Positions 20,008 through 30,609 are shown, counted from the stretch's first letter. The stretch: 64,000 nt of DNA from Micropruina sp. (GCA_016711105.1 JADJTO010000003.1:310001-374000), one strand, 5' to 3'. A program made the numbers and translations. The notes: generated from the sequence alone by a model not told the origin.

Positions 20008-20042
20008 GTTCGGGGCCGGTTCCAGTGGAACCGACCCCGAAC
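20008..20042. terminator. Terminator hairpin between miaB and the converging small gene
   Basis: Two 16-base arms, beginning GTTCGGGG and ending CCCCGAAC, pair with one mismatch around a three-base AGT loop directly after the miaB stop. No T-run is present. Its symmetry and position between convergent genes fit a bidirectional terminator. Confidence 0.75.
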
Positions 20043-20123
20043 ACTTGCTAGTGGATTTCGAACGATCAGCCGATCAGCTACGCCCCACCTCGAGCGGTGG
20101 GCTTCTCGCTCAGACCAGGCTCG

Positions 20124-20306
20124 TCAGTTCGCGGCCGAAACCGCCTTGCCGAGTTGATCTCTGAGAAAGTCCTGCGCCTGGTCGACCTGACCCGCATACT
20201 GACCACCGGTCTTCTCGTCAACGATGTCACCGAGCTTGTCGATGCCAGCACTGATCTGATCCTCATGGCCCGCCGCGGCGTCCTTGATCTGTTCGAAGAT
20301 CTCCAT
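20124..20306 (-). CDS. MT0933-like antitoxin-family small protein
   Basis: This 60-residue, acidic, helix-rich protein reads like the actinobacterial MT0933/Rv0909 family, with the repeat-like pattern DKLGDIVDEKTGGQYAGQVD. The family is annotated as an antitoxin from one mycobacterial member, but no toxin gene is adjacent here, so that role is doubtful. AGGAGG precedes the ATG on the reverse strand. It lies between miaB and miaA, and its 5' end faces the miaA upstream region. Confidence 0.75.
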   Translation of the reverse strand: MEIFEQIKDAAAGHEDQISAGIDKLGDIVDEKTGGQYAGQVDQAQDFLRDQLGKAVSAAN

Positions 20307-20469
20307 GCGGCCTCCTTCCTCTAGAGCACCCGGCGTAAACCGGCTGACACCATTTGTACTCCACCGACGGCGTTCAGGAAAGGGCCTGACACGTAGATTT
20401 TACTGGGACTCGCCTGCCCCACGCCGGTCGTGGCGGCTGCTCCGGCGTCAAGCGGGGCACAATGACCGG

Positions 20470-21378
20470 GTGCTTCCCCTCGTCGTCCTCAACGGCCCCA
20501 CAGCCAGCGGCAAGTCCTCGCTCGCCGTGGCCTTGGCCGTTGAGCTCATCGGCCGTCAGCGGCCGGCCGAGATCATCAACGCCGACTCGATGCTGGTCTA
20601 TCGGGGGATGGACATCGGGACCGCCAAGCCGAGCCTCCCGGAGCGGGGCGGAGTGGCCCACCACCTCATCGACATCCTTCGGGTCGACCAGACCGCAACC
20701 GTGGCCGACTTTCAGCAGCTTGCCCGTCAGGCAATTGCCGAGTGCCGCAACCGTGGTGTGATTCCGATCCTTGTCGGAGGCTCCGCCCTCTACGTGCACG
20801 CGATCCTGGACGAGTTCGAGTTTCCCGGCACGGATCCGGCCCTCCGCGCGCGACTTGAGCGGGATCTCGACCAGGCGGGTGCTGAAGAGATGCATCGGCG
20901 TCTAGCCCAAGCCTCACCCGGGGCGGCTGCCGACATCCTTCCCGGCAACGGTCGCCGGATCGTCCGTGCGTTGGAGGTGATCGAACTCACCGGGCGCTAC
21001 CAAGCCACCCTGCCCACCTGGCACTACGCCCTCCCCGACGTCCGCCAGTGGGGGCTGACCCTGGAGAGATCGGAGCTCGACCTGCGGATCGAGCATCGGG
21101 TTGAGCTGATGTGGCAACAGGGCCTGGTCGAAGAGGTCCGAGGGTTGGAGCAGCGGGGTTTGCGCGAGGGACGCACCGCCTCGCGGGCTCTTGGGTACCG
21201 CCAGCTCCTGCAGCACTTCGACGGCGAACTGACCATGGGGCAGGCCAAGGAACAGACAATCACGCGAACTCGACGGTTCGCCCGCAAGCAACTCGGCTGG
21301 TTCCGGCGGGACCCACGGATCACCTGGCTGGAGGCGTCCGATCCTGGGAATGCCCGCCTGATCGCGGACGCGGTTTGA
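20470..21378 (+). CDS. miaA: tRNA dimethylallyltransferase
   Basis: MiaA transfers a dimethylallyl group to adenosine 37 of tRNA, the step before MiaB. The 302-residue protein begins at GTG 20470 and shows the P-loop NGPTASGKSSLA at residues 7-18, the INADSMLVYRGMDIGTAKPS signature and the C-terminal RALGYRQLL and RFARKQLGWFRRD. The open frame extends far upstream to 20284, but that part overlaps the reverse gene and lacks family sequence. dapF starts 31 bases downstream. Confidence 0.95.
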   Translation: MLPLVVLNGPTASGKSSLAVALAVELIGRQRPAEIINADSMLVYRGMDIGTAKPSLPERGGVAHHLIDILRVDQTATVADFQQLARQAIAECRNRGVIPILVGGSALYVHAILDEFEFPGTDPALRARLERDLDQAGAEEMHRRLAQASPGAAADILPGNGRRIVRALEVIELTGRYQATLPTWHYALPDVRQWGLTLERSELDLRIEHRVELMWQQGLVEEVRGLEQRGLREGRTASRALGYRQLLQHFDGELTMGQAKEQTITRTRRFARKQLGWFRRDPRITWLEASDPGNARLIADAV

Positions 21379-21409
21379 CCCGGTCGCCGCGCTGGTGTGG
21401 AATCCGATC

Positions 21410-22237
21410 ATGTGGGCGTTCGCCAAGGGGCACGGGACCAAGAACGACTTCGTGCTGCTCACCGATGAGCACGACACCCTCGCCCCCACCGATGCGCAGG
21501 TGCGGTTCCTCTGCGACCGGCGGGCCGGGATCGGTGGCGACGGGCTGCTCCGGGCAGTTCGGGCGCGACACATCACAGGTTGGCAAGGGGACCCCGATGT
21601 GTGGTTCATGGACTACCGCAACGCCGACGCCTCCGTGGCCGAAATGTGCGGCAACGGATTGCGGGTCTTTCTGCGCTACCTGGTCGAGGAGGGTTTGGCG
21701 TCCGGGCCAGACATTGCGGTCGGCACCCGAGCCGGCAGCCGGCACGGGGAAGTCCGACCTGATGGCACCGTCCGCGTGACCATGGGACGGGTGCGCACTC
21801 AGCCCGAGCCGGTGACGGTGGCCCTGGGGGATCGCTCCTGGCCCGCCCACGGGGCGAACGTGGGTAACCCGCATGCGGTGGTCATCGTGGGCGGTGAGGA
21901 CGAACTGGACGCCCTCAACTTGGAGCGGGCGCCACAGATCACGCCAAACGGCGCGTTTCCCGCCGGGGTGAACGTGGAGTTCGTGCAGCTCGTGGCCGCG
22001 CGACATGCCCGAATGCGGGTGTTCGAGCGCGGAGCAGGCGAGACGCTCTCCTGCGGCACGGGCACGGTGGCGGTGGCCGCGATCCTGGCGCAGCGGGGTG
22101 GGGTTGGCGATTCCACCTGGCGGATCGATGTTCCCGGAGGCAGCCTCGGCGTCGAGCTCACCGCCGAAGGTGCGTGGCTCAGCGGGCCCGCGGTGATCGT
22201 GGCCCGCGGGCTGGTGTCGGTGCCCCAGGTTGGTTGA
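21410..22237 (+). CDS. dapF: Diaminopimelate epimerase
   Basis: DapF converts LL- to meso-diaminopimelate for lysine and peptidoglycan synthesis. The two catalytic cysteines are visible in EMCGNGLRVF near residue 80 and LSCGTGTVAVA near residue 220. The N-terminal KGHGTKNDFVLL is the family opening. ATG 21410 is preferred over GTG 21395 because family N-termini begin close to the KGHGT motif. Order miaA-dapF-hflX is the usual actinobacterial arrangement. Confidence 0.95.
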   Translation: MWAFAKGHGTKNDFVLLTDEHDTLAPTDAQVRFLCDRRAGIGGDGLLRAVRARHITGWQGDPDVWFMDYRNADASVAEMCGNGLRVFLRYLVEEGLASGPDIAVGTRAGSRHGEVRPDGTVRVTMGRVRTQPEPVTVALGDRSWPAHGANVGNPHAVVIVGGEDELDALNLERAPQITPNGAFPAGVNVEFVQLVAARHARMRVFERGAGETLSCGTGTVAVAAILAQRGGVGDSTWRIDVPGGSLGVELTAEGAWLSGPAVIVARGLVSVPQVG

Positions 22238-22271
22238 GCACCTTGGGGGAATCTGACATGGTGAAAGCCTT

Positions 22272-23696
<1,425 letters not shown>

Positions 23697-23748
23697 CCTG
23701 ACCGGCAGGTTGGCTGCTGGAGCTGAGCGTCAGCGGTAAGTTGGGCGG

Positions 23749-25746
23749 GTGCCGGACGATGTGGATCTGACCGAGGCCATCTTGGCCGCGGCTGTGGGAG
23801 GGATCGGCGGCTCCACCCGTCAAGGTCAGATCGACATGGCGGAGGCGATCACCGGTACTTTGCGCGGCGAGGATCACCTGCTCGTGCAAGCCGGCACCGG
23901 CACCGGCAAGTCTCTGGGGTACCTGGCGCCCGCGTTGGCCCACCTGGTCGCTCATCCGGACGAACGGATCATTGTCGCGACCGCGACCCTTGCCCTGCAG
24001 GCCCAGCTGGCGACCAAGGACATCCCTGCCGCCGTTGCCGCCTGTCACGAGGTGACCGGAACGACGGTCACGCACGCGATCCTCAAGGGCCGTACCAACT
24101 ACGCCTGCCTCTATCGGGCCAGAGACGGCCAAGGGCAGGATCAGGACAGCCTGTTCGGGGCAACCGACCTCAGCGAGTCGATCAGCGGAACCGCTGCGGC
24201 CACGTCCACCAGGGTTGGCGCGGAAGTGATCTTGCTGCGCTCCTGGGTAGAAACCGAAGCCGAAGAGCGCGGTCGCGCAGATCGTGACGACGCCCCGCCG
24301 CACACCGCCCAAGCCTGGGCCCAGGTGTCGATACCTGCTCGGGAATGCCTGGGCGCTCAGCGCTGCCCCTACGGGTCGTCCTGCTTCGTGGAGAAGTCCC
24401 GGGACACCGCGCGCTCCTCGCAACTGGTGGTGACGAATCACGCGCTGCTGGCGATCAATGCGCTGCATGGGGGGACGGCCCTGCCCGAGCATCAGGGGGT
24501 GATCGTGGACGAGGCGCACGAGTTGGTCTCACGGGTCACCGGCGCAGCTTCGCATGAACTCGGCCCGCAACTGATCGAACGGGTGGCCCGCCGCTGCCTG
24601 ACCTGGTTGGCCGACGATCTGGCACTGGAGTTCCTGGAGGCTGCGGAGGGATTGCGCGGCGCCTTGGACGCGGCGCCGCTGGAGCGGGTTGAAGACCCGG
24701 ACTCGCCCATCGTGGTGGCGTTCCGCGTGGTTCGGGACGTCAGTCGACGAGTGGTCTCGGCGATGGGGGGCAGCACCGATGAGGACAACGAGAAGCGCCA
24801 GGCTGCTGCCGCCGCCAAGGAAGTCTTCGATATTGCTGAGCGGATGGCCGCCATGCGGGCCGACGATGTGATCTGGGTTGCCGAGCGAGAGCGCTTCGGT
24901 CGCCAAGCGCACCAAGCGCCGCTGTCGGTGTCTGCTTTGATGCGTGACAATATCTTCGCCGAGCACCCCACCGTGCTGACCTCGGCCACCTTGAAGCTGG
25001 GTGGTGGCTTCGACGCGGTCGCGGCCTCAGTCGGCCTTCATGGTCGCGACGAGGTGTCGTGGCGCGGGCTGGATGTGGGTTCCCCGTTCGACTACGCCCG
25101 GCAAGGCATCCTCTACGTGGCCAAAGACCTTCCCGCACCGCGCCGGGAGGGGATCACGGCGGAGACCTTGGCTGAGATCGCCGAACTGGTCTGGGCGGCC
25201 GGGGGACGAACCCTGGGGCTCTTCGCCTCCCAGCGAGCGGCCGAAACAGCCGCCGTCCATTGCCGCCAGGAACTCAAAGACCACCAGATCCTCTGCCAAG
25301 GAGACGCTCAGCTGAGTGAGTTGACTCAGCGCTTCATCGAGGATCCGGCGAGCAGCCTGTTCGGCACCGTCTCCCTGTGGCAGGGAATCGATGTGCCGGG
25401 GGACACCTGTGAGTTGGTCATCATCGACAAGATTCCGTTCCCCCGGCCTGATGAGCCACTGTTTCAGGCCCGGCAGCGGGCCGTGGCCGAACGCGGCGGC
25501 AACGGCTTCATGCAGGTGGCCGCGACCCATGCCGCCTTGCTGCTCGCGCAAGGCTCAGGACGCCTGATCCGGAGGCTGGCCGACCGTGGTGTCGTGGCCG
25601 TTCTCGACCCCCGCCTGGTGACCGCACGGTATGGCAACTTTCTGCGGTCCTCCATGCCCGACTTCTGGATGACCACCGATCGTGAAGTGGCCATCGGGGC
25701 GCTACGGCGGCTGGAGAGCCAGCGTTCCGGGGGCGGCACCGGCTAG
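23749..25746 (+). CDS. dinG: ATP-dependent DNA helicase, DinG/XPD family with Fe-S cluster
   Basis: This 665-residue superfamily 2 helicase unwinds DNA with 5' to 3' polarity in its family. Walker A is QAGTGTGKS near residue 47 and the DEAH box is VIVDEAHE near residue 250. Four cysteines (YAC near 120, then ECLGAQRCPYGSSC near 203-214) are spaced as the [4Fe-4S] ligands of XPD and DinG. C-terminal motifs include SLWQGIDVPG and SGRLIRR. The start is GTG 23749. No SOS box is seen upstream although lexA is close by, so LexA control is not supported. The 3' end overlaps the reverse DUF167 gene by four bases. Confidence 0.92.
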   Translation: MPDDVDLTEAILAAAVGGIGGSTRQGQIDMAEAITGTLRGEDHLLVQAGTGTGKSLGYLAPALAHLVAHPDERIIVATATLALQAQLATKDIPAAVAACHEVTGTTVTHAILKGRTNYACLYRARDGQGQDQDSLFGATDLSESISGTAAATSTRVGAEVILLRSWVETEAEERGRADRDDAPPHTAQAWAQVSIPARECLGAQRCPYGSSCFVEKSRDTARSSQLVVTNHALLAINALHGGTALPEHQGVIVDEAHELVSRVTGAASHELGPQLIERVARRCLTWLADDLALEFLEAAEGLRGALDAAPLERVEDPDSPIVVAFRVVRDVSRRVVSAMGGSTDEDNEKRQAAAAAKEVFDIAERMAAMRADDVIWVAERERFGRQAHQAPLSVSALMRDNIFAEHPTVLTSATLKLGGGFDAVAASVGLHGRDEVSWRGLDVGSPFDYARQGILYVAKDLPAPRREGITAETLAEIAELVWAAGGRTLGLFASQRAAETAAVHCRQELKDHQILCQGDAQLSELTQRFIEDPASSLFGTVSLWQGIDVPGDTCELVIIDKIPFPRPDEPLFQARQRAVAERGGNGFMQVAATHAALLLAQGSGRLIRRLADRGVVAVLDPRLVTARYGNFLRSSMPDFWMTTDREVAIGALRRLESQRSGGGTG

Positions 25747-26009
25747 CGGAGCAACCGACCCACCTGCTCTGCTGCTGCCTCAGGGATCTCCACGATCTTC
25801 GTTCGACTGGTGGCGCCAGCGACCAAGGTGACGTCGGCACGTCGCACACCTAGTGCCGCGGCCAAGGCTGCCAGGGCGGCCTGCGTCGCCTTGCCATCGA
25901 CTGCGCGCGCCGCGACGGCGACCACCAGTTCGTCCGCCCCGTAGCACCCGCCCACCTTGGTTCGTCCGGCTCCCGGTTTGACCCGAATCGCGATCCGGAT
26001 GGTGCTCAC
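25743..26009 (-). CDS. DUF167/YggU family protein
   Basis: This 88-residue protein carries the DUF167 signature [13 protein letters not shown] near the N-terminus and a GKATQAAL segment that matches the family's GKAN-type motif. The fold is known for YggU but the function is not. Translation starts at GTG 26009, which overlaps the lexA stop as GTGA, so it is translationally coupled to lexA and is likely part of the SOS-controlled transcript. Confidence 0.85.
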   Translation of the reverse strand: MSTIRIAIRVKPGAGRTKVGGCYGADELVVAVAARAVDGKATQAALAALAAALGVRRADVTLVAGATSRTKIVEIPEAAAEQVGRLLR

Positions 26010-26839
26010 ACCCGGCGCAGAACGGCAACCACCTTGCCGAGAATCGAGGCGTGGTTGCCATCGATCGGTTCGTAGGCGGGGTTGTGAGGCAGCAACCAGA
26101 CCTGCCCCGGCGTCCGCTTGAAGGTCTTCACCGTGGCCTCGTCTTCCAGGAGTGCAGCCACGATGTCACCGTTGTTGGCGTCTTGCTGCTGGCGAACCAC
26201 CACGTAGTCCCCGTCACAGATCGCGGCGTCGATCATTGAGTCGCCCTTGACCTCCAACAGGAACAAGGTGCCCTCGCCGACCAGTTGACGCGGCAGCGGA
26301 AAGACATCTTCCACGCGTTCCTCGGCCAGAATCGGACCGCCGGCGGCAATGCGCCCCACCACCGGCACGTTGACCGCCTGGGGCAGGTGATCGTTGATCC
26401 CGGTCTCATCAAAGGTGACCTCGGGAACCACCGGCGGGACGGCGGCCGGGGCCGGCTCGGCGGTCTGCTTCATCGAAGCGGGCAACCGCACGTCCAGGGC
26501 CCGAGGGCGATGCGGGTCGCGACGCAGGAACCCCTTCGCTTCCAGGGCCCGGAGTTGATGCGACACGCTGGAGGGGCTGGCCAGCCCCGCCGCATCCCCG
26601 AGCTCGCGAATCGTGGGCGGGTAGCCCCTCGAGGTCACGGACAGGTGAATGAGCTCGAGGATTCGCCGCTGGCGCAAGGTCAGGCCCTCGGTATCGGCCG
26701 GGCCATCGGGGAGGGGCTTCACCTTGCCCAAGTGCGCGTCAACGTCGGCGTTGCTGGGACGGCCCACCTTCAGCTTCGGAGGTTTCTTGGGAGGGCGACC
26801 TGGTCGTGGAGTGGTATCGAACGGGTTCCTGTCAGCCAT
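26006..26839 (-). CDS. lexA: SOS repressor LexA
   Basis: LexA represses DNA-damage genes and cleaves itself when RecA filaments form. The 277-residue protein has an N-terminal winged helix ([43 protein letters not shown]) and a C-terminal S24 peptidase domain with the cleavage-site region [10 protein letters not shown], the catalytic Ser in [11 protein letters not shown] and the Lys in [12 protein letters not shown] 26839 is chosen because it gives a typical N-terminus, with an extra basic, Pro-rich extension before the DNA-binding domain. An SOS box 32 bases upstream indicates autoregulation. Confidence 0.96.
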   Translation of the reverse strand: MADRNPFDTTPRPGRPPKKPPKLKVGRPSNADVDAHLGKVKPLPDGPADTEGLTLRQRRILELIHLSVTSRGYPPTIRELGDAAGLASPSSVSHQLRALEAKGFLRRDPHRPRALDVRLPASMKQTAEPAPAAVPPVVPEVTFDETGINDHLPQAVNVPVVGRIAAGGPILAEERVEDVFPLPRQLVGEGTLFLLEVKGDSMIDAAICDGDYVVVRQQQDANNGDIVAALLEDEATVKTFKRTPGQVWLLPHNPAYEPIDGNHASILGKVVAVLRRV

Positions 26840-26870
26840 GAGTTCAACGTAGGCAAAGAACACTGAAGAA

Positions 26871-26886
26871 TCAAACAAATGTTCGA
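26871..26886 (-). promoter_or_regulatory. LexA-binding SOS box of lexA
   Basis: Read on the reverse strand the site is TCGAACATTTGTTTGA, with one perfect CGAAC half and one half with a single mismatch. It lies 32 bases ahead of the lexA ATG, the expected place for autorepression. Confidence 0.85.
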
Positions 26887-26920
26887 GCGTGTCGCAAGAT
26901 TATTCGAACAAGGACGAGCG

Positions 26921-27676
26921 TCAGGCGGGCAGGCCGACCAGCACGATCGGATCGCTGGTCGGTTGGCTGGACCCCCCGGGGGGCTCCACCGTGACTCCGG
27001 CCCCGACCGTGTCGCGGGCATCACCGGCCAACAGCAGGGTCTGATCACTGGCAACCGGCATCACTCCGGCGCCGGTGAGGGAGCCGTCGGCATGTTTCAG
27101 CCAGGCTTGGTAGACCCGATCCTTGGGTGCCGACGGCATTGCGGTCGTGACCAGGACGGCCCGCCCGAGCTGATTGGAGCGAACCAGGGTGACCGTTGCC
27201 CCGCCGACCCGCTCCGTGGCCCGGACGGCGTCAGGGGCCCCCAGGACGTCGGAGGCAGTGATCTGGGTGGGGGTCACCCAGGGCCGGATCACCAGAACTC
27301 CGGTCCCCAGCACGATCAGCGCCAACGCAGCCACGAGCCCGAACCAGGCTCGGTTCCACGGGCGGCCGGGCGAGGATCGGTGGACCGGCGAGCCGGTCAG
27401 CGGCGGGGTCACGACCGGCTCTGCCTCCGGGTGCCGGGCTGGGGAGTCCGGAGTCGGCGCAGTGGTGCGAACCTCGGCCATGATGGCGGCCTTCAGGCGG
27501 GCTGGGGGAGGTGTTTCGGTGAGGGCGGAGAGTTCGGCGGCGGTGTCGCTGAAGGCGGCCACGTCTTCGCGGCAGTCAGCGCAGGTGTCCAAGTGCAGCT
27601 CAAAAGCGGTGCGCTCAGCCTCGTCCAGCGCATCCAGCGCATAGGCGGCGGCGAGATCGTGCAGGCTTTCAGTCAT
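26921..27676 (-). CDS. rskA: Anti-sigma-K factor RskA-like, membrane protein
   Basis: This 251-residue protein holds its sigma factor inactive at the membrane. The cytoplasmic N-terminal domain has the zinc anti-sigma motif HLDTCADC (HxxxCxxC) near residues 25-32. One transmembrane helix follows at about residue 120 (WFGLVAALALIVLGTGVLVI), then an extracytoplasmic domain with VYQAWLKHADGSL typical of RskA. In the sequence as given it is fused in frame to sigK without a stop between them. One extra G in the run at 27683-27687 would separate the two, with the sigK stop inside the rskA start region. Pairing with sigK and a fasciclin lipoprotein supports the RskA assignment. Confidence 0.88.
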   Translation of the reverse strand: MTESLHDLAAAYALDALDEAERTAFELHLDTCADCREDVAAFSDTAAELSALTETPPPARLKAAIMAEVRTTAPTPDSPARHPEAEPVVTPPLTGSPVHRSSPGRPWNRAWFGLVAALALIVLGTGVLVIRPWVTPTQITASDVLGAPDAVRATERVGGATVTLVRSNQLGRAVLVTTAMPSAPKDRVYQAWLKHADGSLTGAGVMPVASDQTLLLAGDARDTVGAGVTVEPPGGSSQPTSDPIVLVGLPA

Positions 27677-28255
27677 GTGACACCCCCAAGCGGAGCGGAG
27701 ACGGTGCAGGCCGTCGCGTATTCGGGTTTTGGCAGTTCCCAGCGGGAGCTTCAGTCGATGGGCCACCTCAGTGTGGGTCAGCCCGTCGAAGTAGGCCAAC
27801 TGAATGGCTTCACGCTGGATCGCTGGAAGGGCGCCGAGTGCCTCCCTGACCTGGGCGGCCTCTATCGAATCAGTGACGGCAGTGGCAGTGAGGTCTTCCA
27901 GTGGCGCCACATTGAGGTCCTGGTAGGTCTGATCCCGGCGGGCCGCCGCTGCGCTCGCGCGTACCCGGTCAACTGCCCGGCGATGGGCGATGGTGAGCAT
28001 CCAGGCAAGAGCGCCGCCGCGGGCGGGATCGAAGTCGACGCTCCGGCGCCAGATCTCGAGGTAGACCTCTTGGCACACTTCCTCGGCCTGGGCACGGTCA
28101 CGCAGCACTCGACAGGTGAGACCGTAAAGCTTGGCCGACGTCATGTCGTACACCTTCTCGAAGGCGGTTTCATCACCCGAGGCGCATTGGGTGAGGGCAG
28201 AGGCCAGGGCCTGGGACAGTTCGGCGGCAGCCGACTCGTCGCGGACTTGGTCCAT
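27669..28255 (-). CDS. sigK: ECF sigma factor SigK-like
   Basis: This group 4 sigma factor has region 2 (YGLTCRVLRDRAQAEEVCQEVYLEIW, WMLTIAHRRAVDRVR, about residues 48-105) and region 4 (LPAIQREAIQLAYFDG, LKLPLGTAKTRIRDGL, about 145-190). ATG 28255 fits the family start; the open frame continues upstream to 28447 without support. The end assumes a one-base correction after RSAWG; as given, the frame continues into rskA. In mycobacteria SigK activates the fasciclin-like MPT70/MPT83 genes, and the next gene upstream here is such a protein. CATAAT at 28267-28262 lies seven bases before the ATG, suggesting a leaderless start. Confidence 0.88.
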
Positions 28256-28282
28256 GCCGGGATTATGCCCTAGATCGGCGCG

Positions 28283-28311
28283 TGGCACCCCGCCCGAAGG
28301 ACGGGGTGCCA
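28283..28311 (-). terminator. Terminator between the fasciclin gene and sigK
   Basis: TGGCACCCCG and CGGGGTGCCA form a perfect ten-base stem with a nine-base loop, 27 bases after the fasciclin stop codon in the direction of transcription. It implies that sigK-rskA has its own promoter and is not simply read through from the fasciclin gene. Confidence 0.7.
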
Positions 28312-28337
28312 TGACAACCGGCTTTGGGGCCATGTGA

Positions 28338-28967
28338 TCACTGCGGGGGCAGCAGGACCGAATCGATGATGTAGACGGTCGCGTTGGCGGTTTGGACGTT
28401 GCCGCAGACGACCTTGGCGTCAGCGACGGTGAATGCTTCCCCCGCACCCTTCACCGTGATCTCGGTTCCGGCGAGGGTCTTGTGCGTGCCGGCCAGCATG
28501 GCGGGGGTGAGGCGGGAGCCGACCACGTGGTGGGTCAGGACCGTGGTGAGCAGCTTCTTGTCGGCCAGCACTGCGTCCAGGTCGGCCTTGGGCAGCTTGC
28601 CGAAGGCGTCGTTGGTCGGAGCGAAGACGGTGATGTCCTTGGCGGAGTTGAGAGTCTCTCCCAGGCCGGCCTTGGTGACCGCAGTGACCAGGGTGGAGAG
28701 CACCGGGTTATTGCTGGCAGCGGTGGCTACCGGATCCTTGGCCATCCCGGCAAACGAGCCGGAGCCGTCGGCAGGCACCACGGAGCAGGCTGCACCGAAG
28801 GGCGAATCCATCGGTACGGCGGCCGGTGGGGTGGCCTCCATGCTGGCGGGCTGGGTCATCGCGCTGCTGGGGGCCGGGGCACTGGCCATGCCGGCGCTAC
28901 AAGAGACCACGGTGAAGGGGAGCAGGGACAGCAGGGCGATCGGGCCGAGCTTGCGGAAGGTGTTCAT
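28338..28967 (-). CDS. Fasciclin-domain lipoprotein (MPT70/MPT83 type)
   Basis: This 209-residue secreted protein has an N-terminal signal sequence with a lipobox ending VVSC at about residue 23, so it should be lipid-anchored outside the cell. A low-complexity Pro/Ala/Ser/Met spacer follows, then one fasciclin (FAS1) domain (about 75-209) with ITVFAPTNDAF, LTHHVV and a C-terminal VYIIDSVLLPP. Size and layout match mycobacterial MPT83. The adjacent sigK-rskA genes are the known regulators of that family. A candidate SigK promoter lies at 29019-29046. Two cysteines in the mature part (AACSVVP and VVCGN) match the disulfide positions of MPT70-like proteins, as I recall them. Confidence 0.92.
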   Translation of the reverse strand: MNTFRKLGPIALLSLLPFTVVSCSAGMASAPAPSSAMTQPASMEATPPAAVPMDSPFGAACSVVPADGSGSFAGMAKDPVATAASNNPVLSTLVTAVTKAGLGETLNSAKDITVFAPTNDAFGKLPKADLDAVLADKKLLTTVLTHHVVGSRLTPAMLAGTHKTLAGTEITVKGAGEAFTVADAKVVCGNVQTANATVYIIDSVLLPPQ

Positions 28968-29018
28968 TTCTTCTCCTTGTGGGTGCCGGGTTCGGCGTCG
29001 GTTTGTTCTTGCATTGGG

Positions 29019-29047
29019 GATTCGGAGCCCTGGGGGAATCGGATTGG
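29019..29047 (-). promoter_or_regulatory. Candidate SigK promoter of the fasciclin gene
   Basis: On the reverse strand CCAATCC (29047-29041) and CGAATC (29024-29019) are separated by 16 bases. The same pair occurs ahead of the oxidoreductase at 30616-30645. It resembles the mycobacterial SigK consensus as I remember it (-35 near CCATCC, -10 near CGAATA). Transcription would start about 45 bases before the fasciclin ATG. Confidence 0.6.
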
Positions 29048-29076
29048 AGAATCTGGAACTTCTTCCTCAGGTGCCG

Positions 29077-30609
29077 TCAGCGCACGATCACGACGACCTG
29101 TTGGATGCCACTGGAGCCATCGGGGAAGGGTGCCTCGCGCTGATCGCTCTGCACCTGGCCAGCTCCGTCCACGGCCCGGCACTCCAGGGTGTGGTTGCCC
29201 GTCGTTGCCTCCCAGGGCAGGTACCACTGTCGCCAGTAGTCGATTCCCGCGGTCGGACCGAGGCGAGCCCGTCGCCACGGTCCGGAGTCGATCCGCACCT
29301 CGACCGCGGCGATGCCGCGACGCTGTGCCCATGCGGTGCCTCCGATCACCGTCGACCCTGGCCTGATCGGCTGCAGCGGCCGGGGCGATTCGATCCGCGA
29401 GCTGGGCTTGACCGGGGCGTCGGTGGCCCAACCGCGTTGAGTCCAGTAGGCCTGCTGGGCGGCATAGGTGGTCAGGGTCAGCCGAGTCAACCACTTGGTG
29501 GAGCCGACGAACCCATACAGCCCGGGAGTGACCAGGCGAACCGGATACCCGTGCTCGGGGGGCAGCGGTCGTCCGTTGATCCCGATCGCGACCAGGGCGT
29601 CGCGATCGTCCAACAGGGCTGCGAGCGGGGTGCTGATAGTGAAGCCGTCGACTGCTGTGCTGAGCACCTGATCGGCAAGCCGATCGATCCCCGCCCTTTG
29701 CAGCACATCTCTGGTCCGGACGCCGAGCCAGCGAGCGGAGCCCACATAGCTGCCGCCGACTTCGTTGCTCACGCAGGTCATGGTGATGTCGCGCTCGATC
29801 AACTCCAGGCCGATCAGGTCCGACCAGCCGAGCTGGTAGGGACGCTCGACCATCCCGTCGATGGTCAACGACCAGGACGTGTGGTCGATCGCGGGCACGA
29901 TCAGGTTCACGTCCACCCGGTAGAAGTCAGCATTCGGTGTCACCCAAGGGCTCAGTCCCGGGACGCCGGCCTCCACTCCAGCGGGGAGTTGCGGCAGCGG
30001 AATGCTCGGACGGGGCAAGTTCGTGACCCCGGGCGGAGTGCGTGTGCTGAGCAACTGACCGGCACCGCCGGTGACCAGGGCTGCCAAGCCGGTCCCGGCG
30101 GCACCACCGATCAACGCCCGCCGAGAGAGTGGCGATGGGCCACCTCCGGCGGGTGCCCCGGGGCGGGCCAGACGCCAGACGCCGGCCAAGGCGGTCATAC
30201 CCACCACGAACGACACGAGGGAGGGAATCGCCCACCACCAGGTCGCGCCGGGCAGCGACAGGGCGGCCAACAACGGTAGGCCGATCACGGCCCCGGCTGC
30301 GGCCAGTCCCCAGGTCGCGTGCCGAGCGTAGAGCACCCCCAAGCCGGATCCCAGCGCCAAGCAGGCCACGATCACGCCCCCCACCAGAAGCGGCTTGTCG
30401 GCGGTGCCCATGGTCGCCACCGCCCACTCCTTGACCGGGGTCGGGGTCAGGTTGATCACCGTGGTGGCGATGGCCAGCACGGGGGAGGACGACGGTGCGA
30501 TCAGGCCTGCCACACCGTGGCCTGAGGCGACCCCGAGCGCCAGCGACGTCGTGCCGAGGAGGGCTGCCGGCCAATGAGTTTCGGCGCGCGGTGCGCTCGG
30601 AGTCGTCAT
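29077..30609 (-). CDS. Membrane-anchored molybdopterin-dependent oxidoreductase (sulfite oxidase fold)
   Basis: This 510-residue protein has about five hydrophobic segments in its first 180 residues, then an SRRALIGGAAG stretch, then a sulfite-oxidase-type molybdopterin domain (about 215-385) with the Mo-ligand cysteine in ITMTCVSNEVGG and GYPVRLVTPGLYGF. A C-terminal Mo-co dimerisation domain ends in QREAPFPDGSSG. It should act on the outer face of the membrane; its substrate is unknown. It is the first gene of the reverse-strand module with the fasciclin gene and sigK-rskA. The ATG sits seven bases past a candidate SigK -10, so the message may be leaderless. Confidence 0.9.
   Translation of the reverse strand: MTTPSAPRAETHWPAALLGTTSLALGVASGHGVAGLIAPSSSPVLAIATTVINLTPTPVKEWAVATMGTADKPLLVGGVIVACLALGSGLGVLYARHATWGLAAAGAVIGLPLLAALSLPGATWWWAIPSLVSFVVGMTALAGVWRLARPGAPAGGGPSPLSRRALIGGAAGTGLAALVTGGAGQLLSTRTPPGVTNLPRPSIPLPQLPAGVEAGVPGLSPWVTPNADFYRVDVNLIVPAIDHTSWSLTIDGMVERPYQLGWSDLIGLELIERDITMTCVSNEVGGSYVGSARWLGVRTRDVLQRAGIDRLADQVLSTAVDGFTISTPLAALLDDRDALVAIGINGRPLPPEHGYPVRLVTPGLYGFVGSTKWLTRLTLTTYAAQQAYWTQRGWATDAPVKPSSRIESPRPLQPIRPGSTVIGGTAWAQRRGIAAVEVRIDSGPWRRARLGPTAGIDYWRQWYLPWEATTGNHTLECRAVDGAGQVQSDQREAPFPDGSSGIQQVVVIVR

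Noticed and set aside
26901..26915. A second TTCGAAC site near lexA
   Set aside because: Only one half-site (TTCGAACAAGG) is present; the complementary half is missing.
26879..28273. A 464-residue forward frame antisense to rskA and sigK
   Set aside because: It is the shadow of the sigma and anti-sigma genes; sequence is Gly/His/Arg-rich and has no motif.
28384..30279. A 631-residue open frame on the forward strand, antisense to the fasciclin and oxidoreductase genes
   Set aside because: Its composition is Arg/Pro/Gly-rich without any family pattern, while the reverse strand encodes two well recognised proteins. Long antisense frames are expected at this GC content.
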